From contig NZ_LNYT01000004.1 of the NCBI RefSeq assembly GCF_001468125.1, positions 38,664 through 102,663 on the forward strand: a stretch of DNA of 64,000 nt, in the 5' to 3' direction. The first letter of the stretch is position 1, and the number at the start of each line of letters is the position of its first letter. The notes under the pieces were generated by a model. It had not been told where the DNA came from and did not search any database. It saw nothing but the letters and a program-made list of their open reading frames with translations. This document shows, in pieces, positions 8,626-17,568 of the stretch. The stretch is from Legionella rubrilucens. GTDB taxonomy: Bacteria > Pseudomonadota > Gammaproteobacteria > Legionellales > Legionellaceae. Both the position numbers and the translations under genes were made by a program.

Positions 8626-10115
8626 ACATCGGTTTCTTTTTGATTCGCCAGCCTTTGCAGGTAGGGGAGAAGATCACTGGCCAGCAAGCCTCGTTCACCC
8701 TGCTTCAGAGCAGCCCGATCTGCCGCCTGCGCATGCAGTTGCACGCCCAGTTTCAGGGCATTGCTTAAGGACAATCCCTGAGCCACCAATGCGGCGAGAA
8801 TACCGCTTAATACATCGCCCATTCCCGGACTCGACATGCCAGGATTGCCCGCTGCACAGAGGTAGGTTTCCATTTTATCGGTTTTAATTAACGAGCCTGC
8901 GCCTTTAAGAACAACATTACCGCCATAGCGTTGTTGAATCTGCGAAACAGCCTCACAACGATCACATTGGATGTCCGCTGTGCTTAATCCTAACAGGGCA
9001 GCCGCCTCTCCGGGATGCGGTGTTAATATCCAGTTGTCATCGTGTTGCGGGTTTTGGGCCAGAAGATGAAGGGCTGACGCATCAATGACCATGGGCAATT
9101 GCGAAGCAATGACCAGATTAAACAGATGAACAGCCCATTCGTCCATCCCGAGGCCAGGTCCAATTACACAAACCGTCGCTTTGGCAAGCAGCGGCAACAG
9201 CTCGTGGACATCATCAATGCCGGCCGCCATCACCTCGGGGAATGCAGCAGGAATCATCACGGCGTGTTCCGGACGTGTCGCCACAGTCACCAAGCCTGCC
9301 CCCGCTCGCAAAGCGGCAGAAGCGGCAAGGCAAACCGCCCCAGGCATGCCAGGCCCGCCGCCAATGATCAACACGTGACCAAACAGACCTTTGTGTGAAT
9401 TGCGTGGCCGTGGTGTTAATAATGACCTTAATTGTTGGCCATCCAGGATTTCTACCTCTGGAACCAGGGAGGAAAGGCAGGTTTCCAATTGCAGCGTATC
9501 CACAAAAAGAGCACCGCAATGGTCAGGACCATCCAGCGTCATCTGACCTATTTTTTTGCCAATGAACGTGACAGTGGCCGACGCCCTCACACAAACCCCC
9601 ATTGCTTCACCGGTATCGCTGTTTAAACCCGAGGGAATATCGAGTGCCAGAACGGGGCAACCGCTGCTGTTGATTTGGGTAATGGCAAGGGCTAAGGGAC
9701 CTTGCACCTCACCCTGTAATCCGATACCGAGCAAGGCATCGATAATCACATCCGTTTCTTCATCGATGGGCTCGTCCAAATCCTGACAGATAATGCCGGC
9801 CGCTACAGTCCGCAAGGCCGCGTGACGTGCTGTGTCAGGCAGCTGTTCGATGGCACGGTATTGATGAATAATCACGCGATAGCCCCCGGCCTGTGCTAAT
9901 CGGGCCAGAACATAGCCATCGCCGGCATTGTTGCCGCCACCACAAAAAACCGTAAGGGTTCGCGCTGAAGGAAAGTTGTTTTTCAGGCACCGGAAAGCGG
10001 CCTGCCCGGCTCTTTCCATTAACTCATCTGCCGAGATGGCGAGGCGATTAATCGCCTCGCTTTCACAGAGACGGATTTGTCGGGTCGTGTACAATGAATG
10101 GGCAGGGCTGGTCAT
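8622..10115 (-). CDS. nnr: Bifunctional NAD(P)HX epimerase / ADP-dependent dehydratase
   Basis: This protein repairs hydrated, damaged NADH and NADPH. The N-terminal epimerase domain (NnrE, about residues 1-215) shows CGGGNNAGDGYVLAR and the ALDIPSGLNSDTG motif. The C-terminal dehydratase domain (NnrD, about 225-490) shows HKGLFGHVLIIGGG, LTPHPGEAAALLG, VVLKGAGSLI and the GNPGMSSPGMGDVLSG motif with the catalytic Asp. Length is 497 residues, normal for the fused form. The order nnr-tsaE-amiB-mutL-miaA is a classic gammaproteobacterial cluster. Confidence 0.95.
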   Translation of the reverse strand: MTSPAHSLYTTRQIRLCESEAINRLAISADELMERAGQAAFRCLKNNFPSARTLTVFCGGGNNAGDGYVLARLAQAGGYRVIIHQYRAIEQLPDTARHAALRTVAAGIICQDLDEPIDEETDVIIDALLGIGLQGEVQGPLALAITQINSSGCPVLALDIPSGLNSDTGEAMGVCVRASATVTFIGKKIGQMTLDGPDHCGALFVDTLQLETCLSSLVPEVEILDGQQLRSLLTPRPRNSHKGLFGHVLIIGGGPGMPGAVCLAASAALRAGAGLVTVATRPEHAVMIPAAFPEVMAAGIDDVHELLPLLAKATVCVIGPGLGMDEWAVHLFNLVIASQLPMVIDASALHLLAQNPQHDDNWILTPHPGEAAALLGLSTADIQCDRCEAVSQIQQRYGGNVVLKGAGSLIKTDKMETYLCAAGNPGMSSPGMGDVLSGILAALVAQGLSLSNALKLGVQLHAQAADRAALKQGERGLLASDLLPYLQRLANQKETDV

Positions 10116-10134
10116 GGCAGACTCCTTTTAAGAA

Positions 10135-10542
10135 TCAGTCTTTTTTGACCAAGGTTAACGCAGGTTTGGTTTTTCCCCGATGTTCTATTTTGCCCATTGG
10201 CGGGGAAGGAGGCGGTTCACTGGTTTCAACACCAAACTCCATACCACGGCCATTCTCTTTGGCATAAATAGCAATCACTGCGGCAGGGACTACGAAAATC
10301 TGCACAGTCTGCCCTGAAAACCGGGCGGTAAACACAATCCGATCATTTTCCAGGTGCAAACCTCGGCATGCCTGCGGCGAAATGTTAAGAACGATACGCC
10401 CATTGTTCACATGAGCGACAGGAACCTGAACGCCCGGATAATCGGCATTAACCAGAATATAAGGGGTTAAATTGTTATCCACTATCCAGTCATAGATAGC
10501 TCGAATTAAATACGGCTTGTTCGGAGTCATATTCAAGCTCAT
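10135..10542 (-). CDS. sspB: ClpXP specificity-enhancing factor SspB
   Basis: SspB tethers ssrA-tagged substrates to ClpXP for degradation. The product has 135 residues. The N-terminal dimerisation helix and beta domain run about residues 5-110 (KPYLIRAIYDWIVDNNLTPYI, VARFSGQ-like strand). A flexible Pro/Glu linker follows. The C-terminus ends KPALTLVKKD, which resembles the ClpX-binding XB tail (RPALRVVK in E. coli). It lies two bases after sspA, as in many gammaproteobacteria. Confidence 0.94.
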   Translation of the reverse strand: MSLNMTPNKPYLIRAIYDWIVDNNLTPYILVNADYPGVQVPVAHVNNGRIVLNISPQACRGLHLENDRIVFTARFSGQTVQIFVVPAAVIAIYAKENGRGMEFGVETSEPPPSPPMGKIEHRGKTKPALTLVKKD

Positions 10543-10544
10543 GA

Positions 10545-11165
10545 TTATGCTGCCCTTAGCTGCCTCTCGGTATCCGTTAAACTTAACTGGAACGACTCGC
10601 GTTTGAAGATGCGCTGCATGTAGGCATTTAAGCCCTTTGATTTGGCAGGCACATCAATCCCCATTTGGGGAAGACGCCAAAGCAGAGGTGCAAGGGCGCA
10701 ATCAAGCAACGAAAATTCGTCGCTCAGGAAATAGGGTTTGTCATTAAAAATCGGCTCCAGGCTGATTAAACTTTCCAGAAGCAGCGCTCTGGCTTCATCT
10801 GCATGGTTTTCGGCTCGGATGTCCTGCATGAGTCGATACCAATCCTGCTCAATGCGGTGCATCATTTTACGGGCTTCAGCACGCGCGACAGGGTAAACGG
10901 GTAACAGCGGAGGATGAGGGAAACGTTCGTCCAGGTATTCCATAATAATTCTGGCTTCATACAATACCAGTTCTCTATCCAGCAACGTAGGAACAGTACC
11001 GTAAGGATTAACCGCTAATAATTCGGAAGATGGCTCGTCACGTTTTGCCAGTAAAATTTCAGCATTGACCCCTTTTTCGGCTAAAACGATTCGGACTTGA
11101 TGACTGTATACATCATCATTATCTGAATACAAAGACATAATTGTACGCTTCGCTACAATAGCCAT
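10545..11165 (-). CDS. sspA: Stringent starvation protein A (RNA polymerase-associated)
   Basis: SspA is a glutathione S-transferase-fold protein that binds RNA polymerase and supports acid and starvation responses. In pathogens it often influences virulence genes. The start at 11165 (MAIVAKRTIMSLYS) has a GAGGAG ribosome site seven bases upstream; upstream in-frame codons have none. The product has 206 residues. The N-terminal thioredoxin-like half includes SHQVRIVLAEKG and NPYGTVPTLLDRELVLYEARII. The C-terminal helical half includes FLSDEFSLLDCALAPLLWRL. Confidence 0.94.
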   Translation of the reverse strand: MAIVAKRTIMSLYSDNDDVYSHQVRIVLAEKGVNAEILLAKRDEPSSELLAVNPYGTVPTLLDRELVLYEARIIMEYLDERFPHPPLLPVYPVARAEARKMMHRIEQDWYRLMQDIRAENHADEARALLLESLISLEPIFNDKPYFLSDEFSLLDCALAPLLWRLPQMGIDVPAKSKGLNAYMQRIFKRESFQLSLTDTERQLRAA

Positions 11166-11294
11166 CAGCAACTCCTCGTCAATCGTTAGTTCACGCCTAA
11201 TTGCGCTCAAAGGCAAGCATTTTATCACAATTTGTCGGATGATTGCCGATTACTACATAATTTTATTCTTTTGGACAATTTTTATTCAAATGAA

Positions 11295-12047
11295 TCACTT
11301 ATGCAACCGACGCCAATAGACTTTCTTGAGCAGGTAGGCCAATACCAGAAAAACAACGAGGTAAATCAGAACGCCCTTGCCGATATCATAACGCACCAAC
11401 TGGGCGGGTTCTGATACATAGGCTAAGAAAGTCACCAAATCCTGAACAGCACTTTCAAACTCTGCCAAATTCATCTCGCCTTTTTCCACTTGCAGAAGAT
11501 GCGAGATGGTTGTCAGATTCGGGTTATTGTTATCATCCACAGCAATGATTTTTCCTGCCAGAGGTTCCAGCACATTGGGCATGGCCACGTCCGGTTTTAA
11601 TAAATTGTTTGAACCGAAAGGCCGGGTTTTATCCGCATAGAAACTGGTCAAATAGGTGTAAATCCAAAACGGTCCCTTTTCCCTTGCACTCAACGACAAA
11701 TCAGGCGGAACAATACCAAACCATTGCATGGCGTCTTCAGGCGGCATGCTGATTTGGATGGGGTCAAATACTTTGGCTTGAGTAAAAATTAAATTACTGA
11801 ACAGTAAGTCGGTGTCCAATTCACCGTCAAAGGTAGTCAACCCCAGATCATGCGCCATGCGGTTATAGCGCATGAACCGTAAAGAATGGCAACCGGAACA
11901 ATAATTCATGTACAATTTTGCACCGCGCTGCAAACGGGTTTCATCCTGCACGTTGAGGTCGAAGGTCTTTAATGCCACTTCATGGCCAACCGAGGCATGG
12001 CTTACCGAAATGAACAACACTAACAATACGGTCAATAGTCCTTTCAT
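11295..12047 (-). CDS. petC: Cytochrome c1 of the cytochrome bc1 complex
   Basis: Cytochrome c1 carries the covalent haem that passes electrons from the Rieske protein to soluble cytochrome c. The product has 250 residues. There is a signal peptide at about 1-18, the haem-binding CSGCH at about 51-55, followed by the conserved LRFMRYNRMAHDLG. A C-terminal membrane anchor (IYLVVFLVLAYLLKKVYW) holds it in the inner membrane. It is the last gene of the petA-petB-petC operon, two bases after petB. Confidence 0.95.
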   Translation of the reverse strand: MKGLLTVLLVLFISVSHASVGHEVALKTFDLNVQDETRLQRGAKLYMNYCSGCHSLRFMRYNRMAHDLGLTTFDGELDTDLLFSNLIFTQAKVFDPIQISMPPEDAMQWFGIVPPDLSLSAREKGPFWIYTYLTSFYADKTRPFGSNNLLKPDVAMPNVLEPLAGKIIAVDDNNNPNLTTISHLLQVEKGEMNLAEFESAVQDLVTFLAYVSEPAQLVRYDIGKGVLIYLVVFLVLAYLLKKVYWRRLHK

Positions 12048-12049
12048 GA

Positions 12050-13261
12050 TTATCTCTCTATCCTGTCAGGGACAGTGCGGTGCGTTTCAAAACGGGTATA
12101 CAGGGGCATCAATAAAAAGTAGCCAAAATAAATGACCGTGCAGAGAAAAGCGATTGTCTGCTTAAGCGGGGTCACAATCACCGTACCCAGGTAACCCAAG
12201 ACGATGAAACTAACGATGAATGCCGCTAAGGCCAGGCGCGACAGGTTGCCTTTGTAGCGCATGGAACGGACAGGGCTTCTGTCAAGCCAGGGCAGAAAAA
12301 ACAGGATGACGATGGAAGCCCCCATGGCAACAACACCTAATAATTTATTCGGTATGGCCCGCAAAATGGTATAGAAAGGCGTCATGTACCAGACAGGAGC
12401 AATATGCTCGGGCGTCACCATCGGATTGGCCGGCGCAAAGTTGGCATGCTCCAGAAAATAACCGCCCATTTCCGGGATAAAGAAGACGACAGCCGCAAAA
12501 GCAATTAAGAAGACAATCACACCCACCAGATCCTTGACGGTGTAATAAGGATGAAAAGGAATGCCGTCCAGGGGCTTGCCTTCCTCATCCACGTGTTTCT
12601 TGATGTCAATTCCTTCCGGATTATTGGAACCGACCTTGTGCAAAGCCACCATGTGCAGAAAAACCAGAATCACCAGCAGCAGGGGAACACCAATCACGTG
12701 CAGAGCAAAAAAGCGCTGCAGGGTTGCATTGGCGACGTTAAAATCACCGCGAAGCCAGGTGGCCAGCGTTTCCCCAACAAAAGGAATCGCCCCAAACAGC
12801 GAGGTAATGACCTGCGCCCCCCAATAAGACATTTGTCCCCAGGGTAAAAGATAACCAAAAAAAGCTTCGGCCATCAGCAGAATAAAAATCACCATGCCAA
12901 TTAGCCAGAGCAATTCCCTGGGCTTTTGATAAGACCCATACAGCAGGGCGCGAAACATGTGCAGGTAAATTACAATGAAAAAAGCCGACGCACCCGTCGA
13001 ATGCATGTAACGCAAAAGCCAACCGTAATTGACTTCGCGCATGATGTATTCCACGGAATTAAAAGCCTGCTCGGAACTGGGCGTATAAAACATGGTTAAC
13101 CACAGGCCGGTGACAATTTGATTGACTAACACCAATAAAGCCAGCGAACCGAAAAAATAGAAAAAATTAAAATTCTTTGGAGCATAATACTCACTGACGT
13201 GGTGTTTCCACGTGCTGATGAGAGGAAAACGTGCGTCTATCCAGTTTAAAAAAGCGCCCAT
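12050..13261 (-). CDS. petB: Cytochrome b of the cytochrome bc1 complex
   Basis: Cytochrome b holds two b-type haems and the quinol oxidation and quinone reduction sites of complex III. The product has 403 residues with about eight to ten membrane helices. Haem-ligand histidines appear in RYMHSTGASAFFIVIYLHMF and in FFALHVIGVPLLL...FLHMVALH. The Qo-site loop reads PVWY instead of the mitochondrial PEWY, a variant I recall as common in gamma- and betaproteobacteria. The gene lies six bases downstream of petA. Confidence 0.96.
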   Translation of the reverse strand: MGAFLNWIDARFPLISTWKHHVSEYYAPKNFNFFYFFGSLALLVLVNQIVTGLWLTMFYTPSSEQAFNSVEYIMREVNYGWLLRYMHSTGASAFFIVIYLHMFRALLYGSYQKPRELLWLIGMVIFILLMAEAFFGYLLPWGQMSYWGAQVITSLFGAIPFVGETLATWLRGDFNVANATLQRFFALHVIGVPLLLVILVFLHMVALHKVGSNNPEGIDIKKHVDEEGKPLDGIPFHPYYTVKDLVGVIVFLIAFAAVVFFIPEMGGYFLEHANFAPANPMVTPEHIAPVWYMTPFYTILRAIPNKLLGVVAMGASIVILFFLPWLDRSPVRSMRYKGNLSRLALAAFIVSFIVLGYLGTVIVTPLKQTIAFLCTVIYFGYFLLMPLYTRFETHRTVPDRIER

Positions 13262-13267
13262 GCTTGA

Positions 13268-13918
13268 TTATCCTTGTTTTTCATCTTCACCAATAATAAC
13301 GACACGCTCGCTGACAAAGCGGTATGGCGGCACTTCCAGATTAATGGGAGCAGGAACCCCCTTAAATACCCGTCCGGACAGATCAAACGTTGAACCATGA
13401 CAGGGGCAATAAAAGCCGCCCGGCCAATCAGGACCCAGGGTATTTTCATCGGGCGTGTATTTGGGTGAACAGCCGAGGTGCGTACACACGCCAATCAGCA
13501 CCAGGTATTCCGGGTTGATGGCGCGGTATTTGTTCTTGGCATACTCCGGCTGCTGATCGACCAGCGAGTCCGGATCGCGTAATTGTTCATTATGATTATC
13601 CAGCTGCTTAAGCATTTCCGGCGTCCGTCTGATGATCCACACCGGTCTTCCCCGCCATTCCACCGTGGCTTGCTGACCCGGTTCAAGATGGCTCAAATCG
13701 ACCTCAACCGGCGCCCCGGCGGCCTGCGCCCTGGCACTGGGAAGCCAGGATGAAACAAAGGGGGTTAACGCACAGGCCACGCCCACTCCGCCAAGTATGC
13801 CCGTACTGGTCAAAAGAAATTTTCGGCGCTGCTCGTCAATGATTTCTTCATTGACTTCATTAGGGGGTTCAGTGTGACCGGGTATGCTGGTATCTGTCAC
13901 GGCTATCGTCCTGTTCAA
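13268..13918 (-). CDS. petA: Rieske iron-sulfur subunit of cytochrome bc1
   Basis: The Rieske protein carries the [2Fe-2S] cluster that takes the first electron from ubiquinol. The product has 216 residues. A twin-arginine-like signal anchor (RRKFLLTSTGILGGVGVAC) at about 31-50 suggests Tat insertion of the folded protein. Cluster ligands are in CTHLGC and CPCHGS near residues 155 and 178. It begins the petABC operon. The roughly 215 bases upstream (13919-14133) hold no gene and presumably contain the promoter. Confidence 0.96.
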   Translation of the reverse strand: MNRTIAVTDTSIPGHTEPPNEVNEEIIDEQRRKFLLTSTGILGGVGVACALTPFVSSWLPSARAQAAGAPVEVDLSHLEPGQQATVEWRGRPVWIIRRTPEMLKQLDNHNEQLRDPDSLVDQQPEYAKNKYRAINPEYLVLIGVCTHLGCSPKYTPDENTLGPDWPGGFYCPCHGSTFDLSGRVFKGVPAPINLEVPPYRFVSERVVIIGEDEKQG

Positions 13919-14133
13919 ATTCCCTGAAATGCTGCCTGCAGTGAGGAGCAGGTAATGTATCTTCTGTTATATCAAAGAATTAGACATTTGGAAATGCCCG
14001 TCCAGACATCCTAAGCTTAAGTGACAGAATCACAGGTTCGCTGACACGCTGCGGCACTCCGCTGCTCACCCTGCCAATCGGAGAACACATGGGGGATGGA
14101 TTAAACCAGTTGATGAATTGAAAAAAGACGACT

Positions 14134-14160
14134 AAAAAAAAACCCCGCTGAAGCGGGGTT
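14134..14160 (-). terminator. Terminator of rplM-rpsI
   Basis: On the minus strand an 8-bp perfect stem AACCCCGC / GCGGGGTT with loop TTCA is followed by seven T. It lies ten bases beyond the rpsI stop codon. Confidence 0.93.
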
Positions 14161-14170
14161 AAAATCGGTA

Positions 14171-14602
14171 TTAACGTTTTGAGTATTGGGTAGCACGACG
14201 TGCTTTGTGCAGACCCACTTTTTTACGTTCAACACGACGTGAATCACGAGTCAGCAATCCGCGGGCGCGTAATTTTCTGCGGTAAGAATTGGGGTTGGCT
14301 TCTGCGTCTTCCGCCAGACCTTCCTCATCGTAAGCGACCAATGCACGGGCTATGCCCAGGCGAATAGCACCGGCCTGACCAGAGATACCGCCGCCGGTTA
14401 CTGTAATGTAAAGATCAAAATTGTCTAATTGATCAACTGTCTCAAGAGGCTGACGAACGATCATGCAAGACGTTTCACGGCCGAAATACTCTTCCAGCTT
14501 GCGATTGTTAATCTTGATTTCACCCTTGCCCTGTCGTAAAAACACACGAGCCGTTGAACTTTTTCTACGACCAGTGCCATAGTATTGCTGCATTTCAGCC
14601 AT
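14171..14602 (-). CDS. rpsI: 30S ribosomal protein S9
   Basis: S9 is a small-subunit protein whose C-terminal tail reaches the P-site tRNA. The product has 143 residues including an N-terminal [16 protein letters not shown], typical of the family. The diagnostic [19 protein letters not shown] and the C-terminal [18 protein letters not shown] are present; the last residues KR end the tail that contacts tRNA. It forms the universal rplM-rpsI operon with a five-base spacer. Confidence 0.97.
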   Translation of the reverse strand: MAEMQQYYGTGRRKSSTARVFLRQGKGEIKINNRKLEEYFGRETSCMIVRQPLETVDQLDNFDLYITVTGGGISGQAGAIRLGIARALVAYDEEGLAEDAEANPNSYRRKLRARGLLTRDSRRVERKKVGLHKARRATQYSKR

Positions 14603-14607
14603 AATAC

Positions 14608-15042
14608 TTATTCCTCAATCTCTAGTTGCTTAGGTTGTTGTGCAGCATGGGGATGCTCATTGCCAGCGTAAACCTTTAATTTTCGATACATTTCTCTACC
14701 TAAAGGATTTTTAGGCAGCATGCCCTTAACAGCCAGTTCGATAATGCGCTCGGGTTTGCGGGCCTGCATTTTATCGAAGGATTCTGACTTGATACCACCG
14801 GGGAAACCGGTGTGATGATAATACATCTTGTTTTTGAATTTTCGGCCTGTGACTGTCACCTTTTCAGCATTTGTTACAACGATATAATCGCCTGTATCAA
14901 CATGCGGGGTATATTCAGGCTTATGCTTGCCTCTCAAGCGACGTGCAATTTCAGTAGCCAGGCGACCTAGTGTTTTATCACTCGCATCGACTACGTACCA
15001 GTCACGTTTGACTTCGTGAGACTTGGCGCTAAATGTCTTCAT
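14608..15042 (-). CDS. rplM: 50S ribosomal protein L13
   Basis: L13 is an early-assembly large-subunit protein that binds 23S rRNA. The product has 144 residues, close to the family's 142. It begins [20 protein letters not shown] and contains the signature [21 protein letters not shown]. It starts the rplM-rpsI operon. Upstream, the first 100 bases of the 15043-15568 gap probably carry its promoter. Confidence 0.97.
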   Translation of the reverse strand: MKTFSAKSHEVKRDWYVVDASDKTLGRLATEIARRLRGKHKPEYTPHVDTGDYIVVTNAEKVTVTGRKFKNKMYYHHTGFPGGIKSESFDKMQARKPERIIELAVKGMLPKNPLGREMYRKLKVYAGNEHPHAAQQPKQLEIEE

Positions 15043-15156
15043 TAATTAACTCCGTACCGCCTACATTGGTAATCTTTCAATCTTGGACGGGCGATTTTAA
15101 CCAAAACTGCAATAACCTACAAGTCAATTACAAATAAAACTTGTAATTAATGGTCA

Positions 15157-15423
15157 TCAATAATAAAAGTTCTTGTTTAACTCCGACACAACCTCGTCGC
15201 AGACGCCCCGCTGGAGCAGCTGGATTTGAATACAATTTGGAAGAAAACAATACTTATAAACCTTCGAAGAATACTCAACTATGAATAATTTTTCAAGTCC
15301 TGTTTTCTTGGTGCAGCGCACAGGAATGCAAATTTTTTGCACTGAGTCTTGTTGGCAGGGGCACAGACGGTTGATTATAGACCCCCGGTTGAGAGTAACG
15401 ACATAAATATCATACTCGTTCAT
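15157..15423 (-). CDS. Possible small cysteine-containing protein, unrecognised
   Basis: An open frame of 88 codons lies in the 526-base stretch between rplM and nhaA. The translation has eight cysteines (including a CPC) and no membrane segment. I do not recognise it. No Shine-Dalgarno sequence precedes the ATG, so coding status is doubtful. The rest of the stretch (15043-15156 and 15424-15568) shows no gene and should hold the divergent rplM and nhaA promoters. Confidence 0.25.
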   Translation of the reverse strand: MNEYDIYVVTLNRGSIINRLCPCQQDSVQKICIPVRCTKKTGLEKLFIVEYSSKVYKYCFLPNCIQIQLLQRGVCDEVVSELNKNFYY

Positions 15424-15568
15424 TTAACATTGTGCGGCTGACACATTTGATTTCATAACCACCGTCACTAGGCGAATAACGGGATCTTTGATAGCATGAG
15501 TCAGACCGTCTTATGCGATATACCCCGTTTTTATGCAAGGCTGCTGATTTCAAGGATTGACACAATTT

Positions 15569-16927
15569 ATGAGCATGAAAACCCCACGTAAGCAGGCTGA
15601 GTTGCCTCGTACTCAACTTTTAGCAGCGCGTGCTTTCGCTTCAATCGAACGCTTTCTACACATCGAAGCCGCCAGTGGCATTGTTCTGCTCATCGCAGCA
15701 GCTATCGCATTGGTATGGTCTAATTCACCTTTTGCTGCAAGCTATACACGTATTTGGCACACCCCTCTCTCAATCCGTTTAGGTCAATTTGAATTTTCTC
15801 ACTCCCTGCATTTTTGGATCAATGATGCCCTAATGACTTTTTTCTTCCTCGTAGTGGGAATGGAGATACGCCGTGAGATTCATGAAGGTTCATTAAGCGA
15901 TAGGAGGCAGGCGATACTTCCTGTTATTGCAGCGCTGGGGGGAGTGGTTTTACCTGCATTGATTTTTCTAGGATTTAATTTTCAGCCGATTCTGCGAAAT
16001 GGTTGGGCGATTCCAACAGCCACCGATATAGCCTTTGCATTGGGTATGCTTGCATTGCTGGGACGCTCTATACCGGGAAATATTCGCATATTCCTGCTAA
16101 CCCTGGCCATCATTGACGACATTATTGCTGTACTTATTATCGCCCTGTTTTATTCCGGCGGCCTGGATTACACAGGTTTTCTGATAGCTGGTTTTGGCAT
16201 CATGCTGGTACTGGGCTTTCAGCGCATTGGCATCGGCTCCGCCTTTGGTTACATTATTCCCGGAGCCATTATCTGGACTGGGATGCTGATCACCGGTGCC
16301 CACCCCACTCTCGCTGGTGTTGTTCTTGGATTAATGACACCCGTCGTATCAGTCCCCATGCCGGAGCGCCCTTTGGATACTCTATCCCGTATTGCAAACG
16401 AACTCACTGGTCAAAATATAAAAATGGAATACGAACACAAGTTGGCCCGCTCGCTTCGAAAGCTTAAGCTCGCACAGCGTGAATTGTTGCCCCCGGTTGT
16501 TCGTGTTCAGAAGGCTTTGCATCCCTGGGTTGCTTACATAATCATGCCATTATTTGCATTAGCCAATGCTGGTGTGAGCATAAGTAGCAAGTCTTTTTCT
16601 GGTGATCATGAAATACGAATTATTCTTGGCGTTGTCATTGCTCTGGTAATAGGAAAATCAGTTGGCATTCTGAGCATGAGTTGGATTTCTGTTCGGATGC
16701 GGTGGGGCCAATTGCCGCCTGATGTGACCTGGAAAGGTATCACGCTAGTAGGTCTTCTTGCTGGCATAGGATTTACTATGTCTATTTTTATTACAATGCT
16801 GGCCTTTGAGGATCACAATCTACAAAATGCGGCAAAGCTTGGGGTATTAATTGGCTCATTTACAGCAGCCGTATTGGGTTTAATCTGGGGTAAAATCCAG
16901 ACCGAAAAGCAGACACTGGATCAGTAA
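15569..16927 (+). CDS. nhaA: Na+/H+ antiporter NhaA
   Basis: NhaA exports Na+ or Li+ in exchange for two protons and supports pH and salt tolerance. The product has 452 residues, longer than the 388 of E. coli because of an extended N-terminus and a long cytosolic loop around residues 275-320. The paired aspartates of the ion site are in [19 protein letters not shown]. The family signature [17 protein letters not shown] is also present. I chose the ATG at 15569 because AAGGA lies 12 bases upstream; the in-frame TTG at 15557 has no room for a ribosome site. It runs against its leftward neighbours, so it may be an insertion. Confidence 0.93.
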   Translation: MSMKTPRKQAELPRTQLLAARAFASIERFLHIEAASGIVLLIAAAIALVWSNSPFAASYTRIWHTPLSIRLGQFEFSHSLHFWINDALMTFFFLVVGMEIRREIHEGSLSDRRQAILPVIAALGGVVLPALIFLGFNFQPILRNGWAIPTATDIAFALGMLALLGRSIPGNIRIFLLTLAIIDDIIAVLIIALFYSGGLDYTGFLIAGFGIMLVLGFQRIGIGSAFGYIIPGAIIWTGMLITGAHPTLAGVVLGLMTPVVSVPMPERPLDTLSRIANELTGQNIKMEYEHKLARSLRKLKLAQRELLPPVVRVQKALHPWVAYIIMPLFALANAGVSISSKSFSGDHEIRIILGVVIALVIGKSVGILSMSWISVRMRWGQLPPDVTWKGITLVGLLAGIGFTMSIFITMLAFEDHNLQNAAKLGVLIGSFTAAVLGLIWGKIQTEKQTLDQ

Positions 16928-16954
16928 ACAGGATGCAAGGTATAACCAAACTCC

Positions 16955-17269
16955 TTAACCCTGAATTAACAGTCGGTCCACTGTGCCATTCTTCAGCAAG
17001 TGAGTATCAATTATTTCATCTATGTCTTCAAATGATGAATAGGTATACCACACGCCCTCGGGGTAAATCACAACGCAGGGGCCTAAGCTGCAACGGCCGA
17101 GACACCCGGATTTGCTGACGCGGATCTTGCCTGGACCGTGGACTTCAAGTTCCAGCAATTTCTCTTTCAGGTAGGCAAAATAAGGCTCACCACCGTGATT
17201 GGCGCAGCAGGTTTTACCTGCCGGCTTCTGGTTGGTGCACAGAAAAACATGTCGGGTGTAATGATTCAA
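16955..17269 (-). CDS. Thioredoxin-like [2Fe-2S] ferredoxin
   Basis: This 104-residue protein belongs to the thioredoxin-fold [2Fe-2S] ferredoxins, related to the NuoE C-terminal domain. Four or more candidate cluster cysteines appear in the order CTNQ, KTCC, SGCLGRCSLGPC, matching the spacing expected for the family. Such ferredoxins act as electron carriers, but the partner is unknown here. It ends 28 bases from the nhaA stop on the opposite strand and starts three bases after ihfA ends. Confidence 0.85.
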   Translation of the reverse strand: MNHYTRHVFLCTNQKPAGKTCCANHGGEPYFAYLKEKLLELEVHGPGKIRVSKSGCLGRCSLGPCVVIYPEGVWYTYSSFEDIDEIIDTHLLKNGTVDRLLIQG

Positions 17270-17272
17270 GGG

Positions 17273-17566
17273 TTACTTGCCTCGTTCTTCAATTTTTGTT
17301 TTTAACTTCAACCCGGGTTTAAAGGTCACTACCCTTCGGGCAACCACTGGAATTTCTTCCCCGGTCTTGGGGTTTCTGCCTGGACGCTGCGGTTTGTCGC
17401 GCAGGGTGAAATTACCAAAACCAGAGAGTTTCACATGCCTGCCGTTTTCCAAGGCATGGCGAATGGTTTCAAAAAACTGTTCCACCATGATTTTGGCTTC
17501 CGGCTTAGGCAGCCCCAATTCATTGCATAATGTTTCTGCGATCATTGCTTTACTTAGAGCGTTCAC
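17273..17566 (-). CDS. ihfA: Integration host factor subunit alpha
   Basis: IhfA pairs with IhfB to bend DNA sharply at specific sites, and in Legionella it affects developmental gene expression. The product has 97 residues, the expected length. The basic beta-arm with the intercalating proline is in [25 protein letters not shown]. It lies two bases after pheT, the same order (pheS-pheT-ihfA) found in E. coli. Confidence 0.96.
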   Translation of the reverse strand: MNALSKAMIAETLCNELGLPKPEAKIMVEQFFETIRHALENGRHVKLSGFGNFTLRDKPQRPGRNPKTGEEIPVVARRVVTFKPGLKLKTKIEERGK

Positions 17567-17568
17567 GA

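Noticed and set aside
15410..15616. 68-codon leftward frame near the nhaA start
   Set aside because: It overlaps the nhaA coding start and shows no ribosome site or recognisable features.
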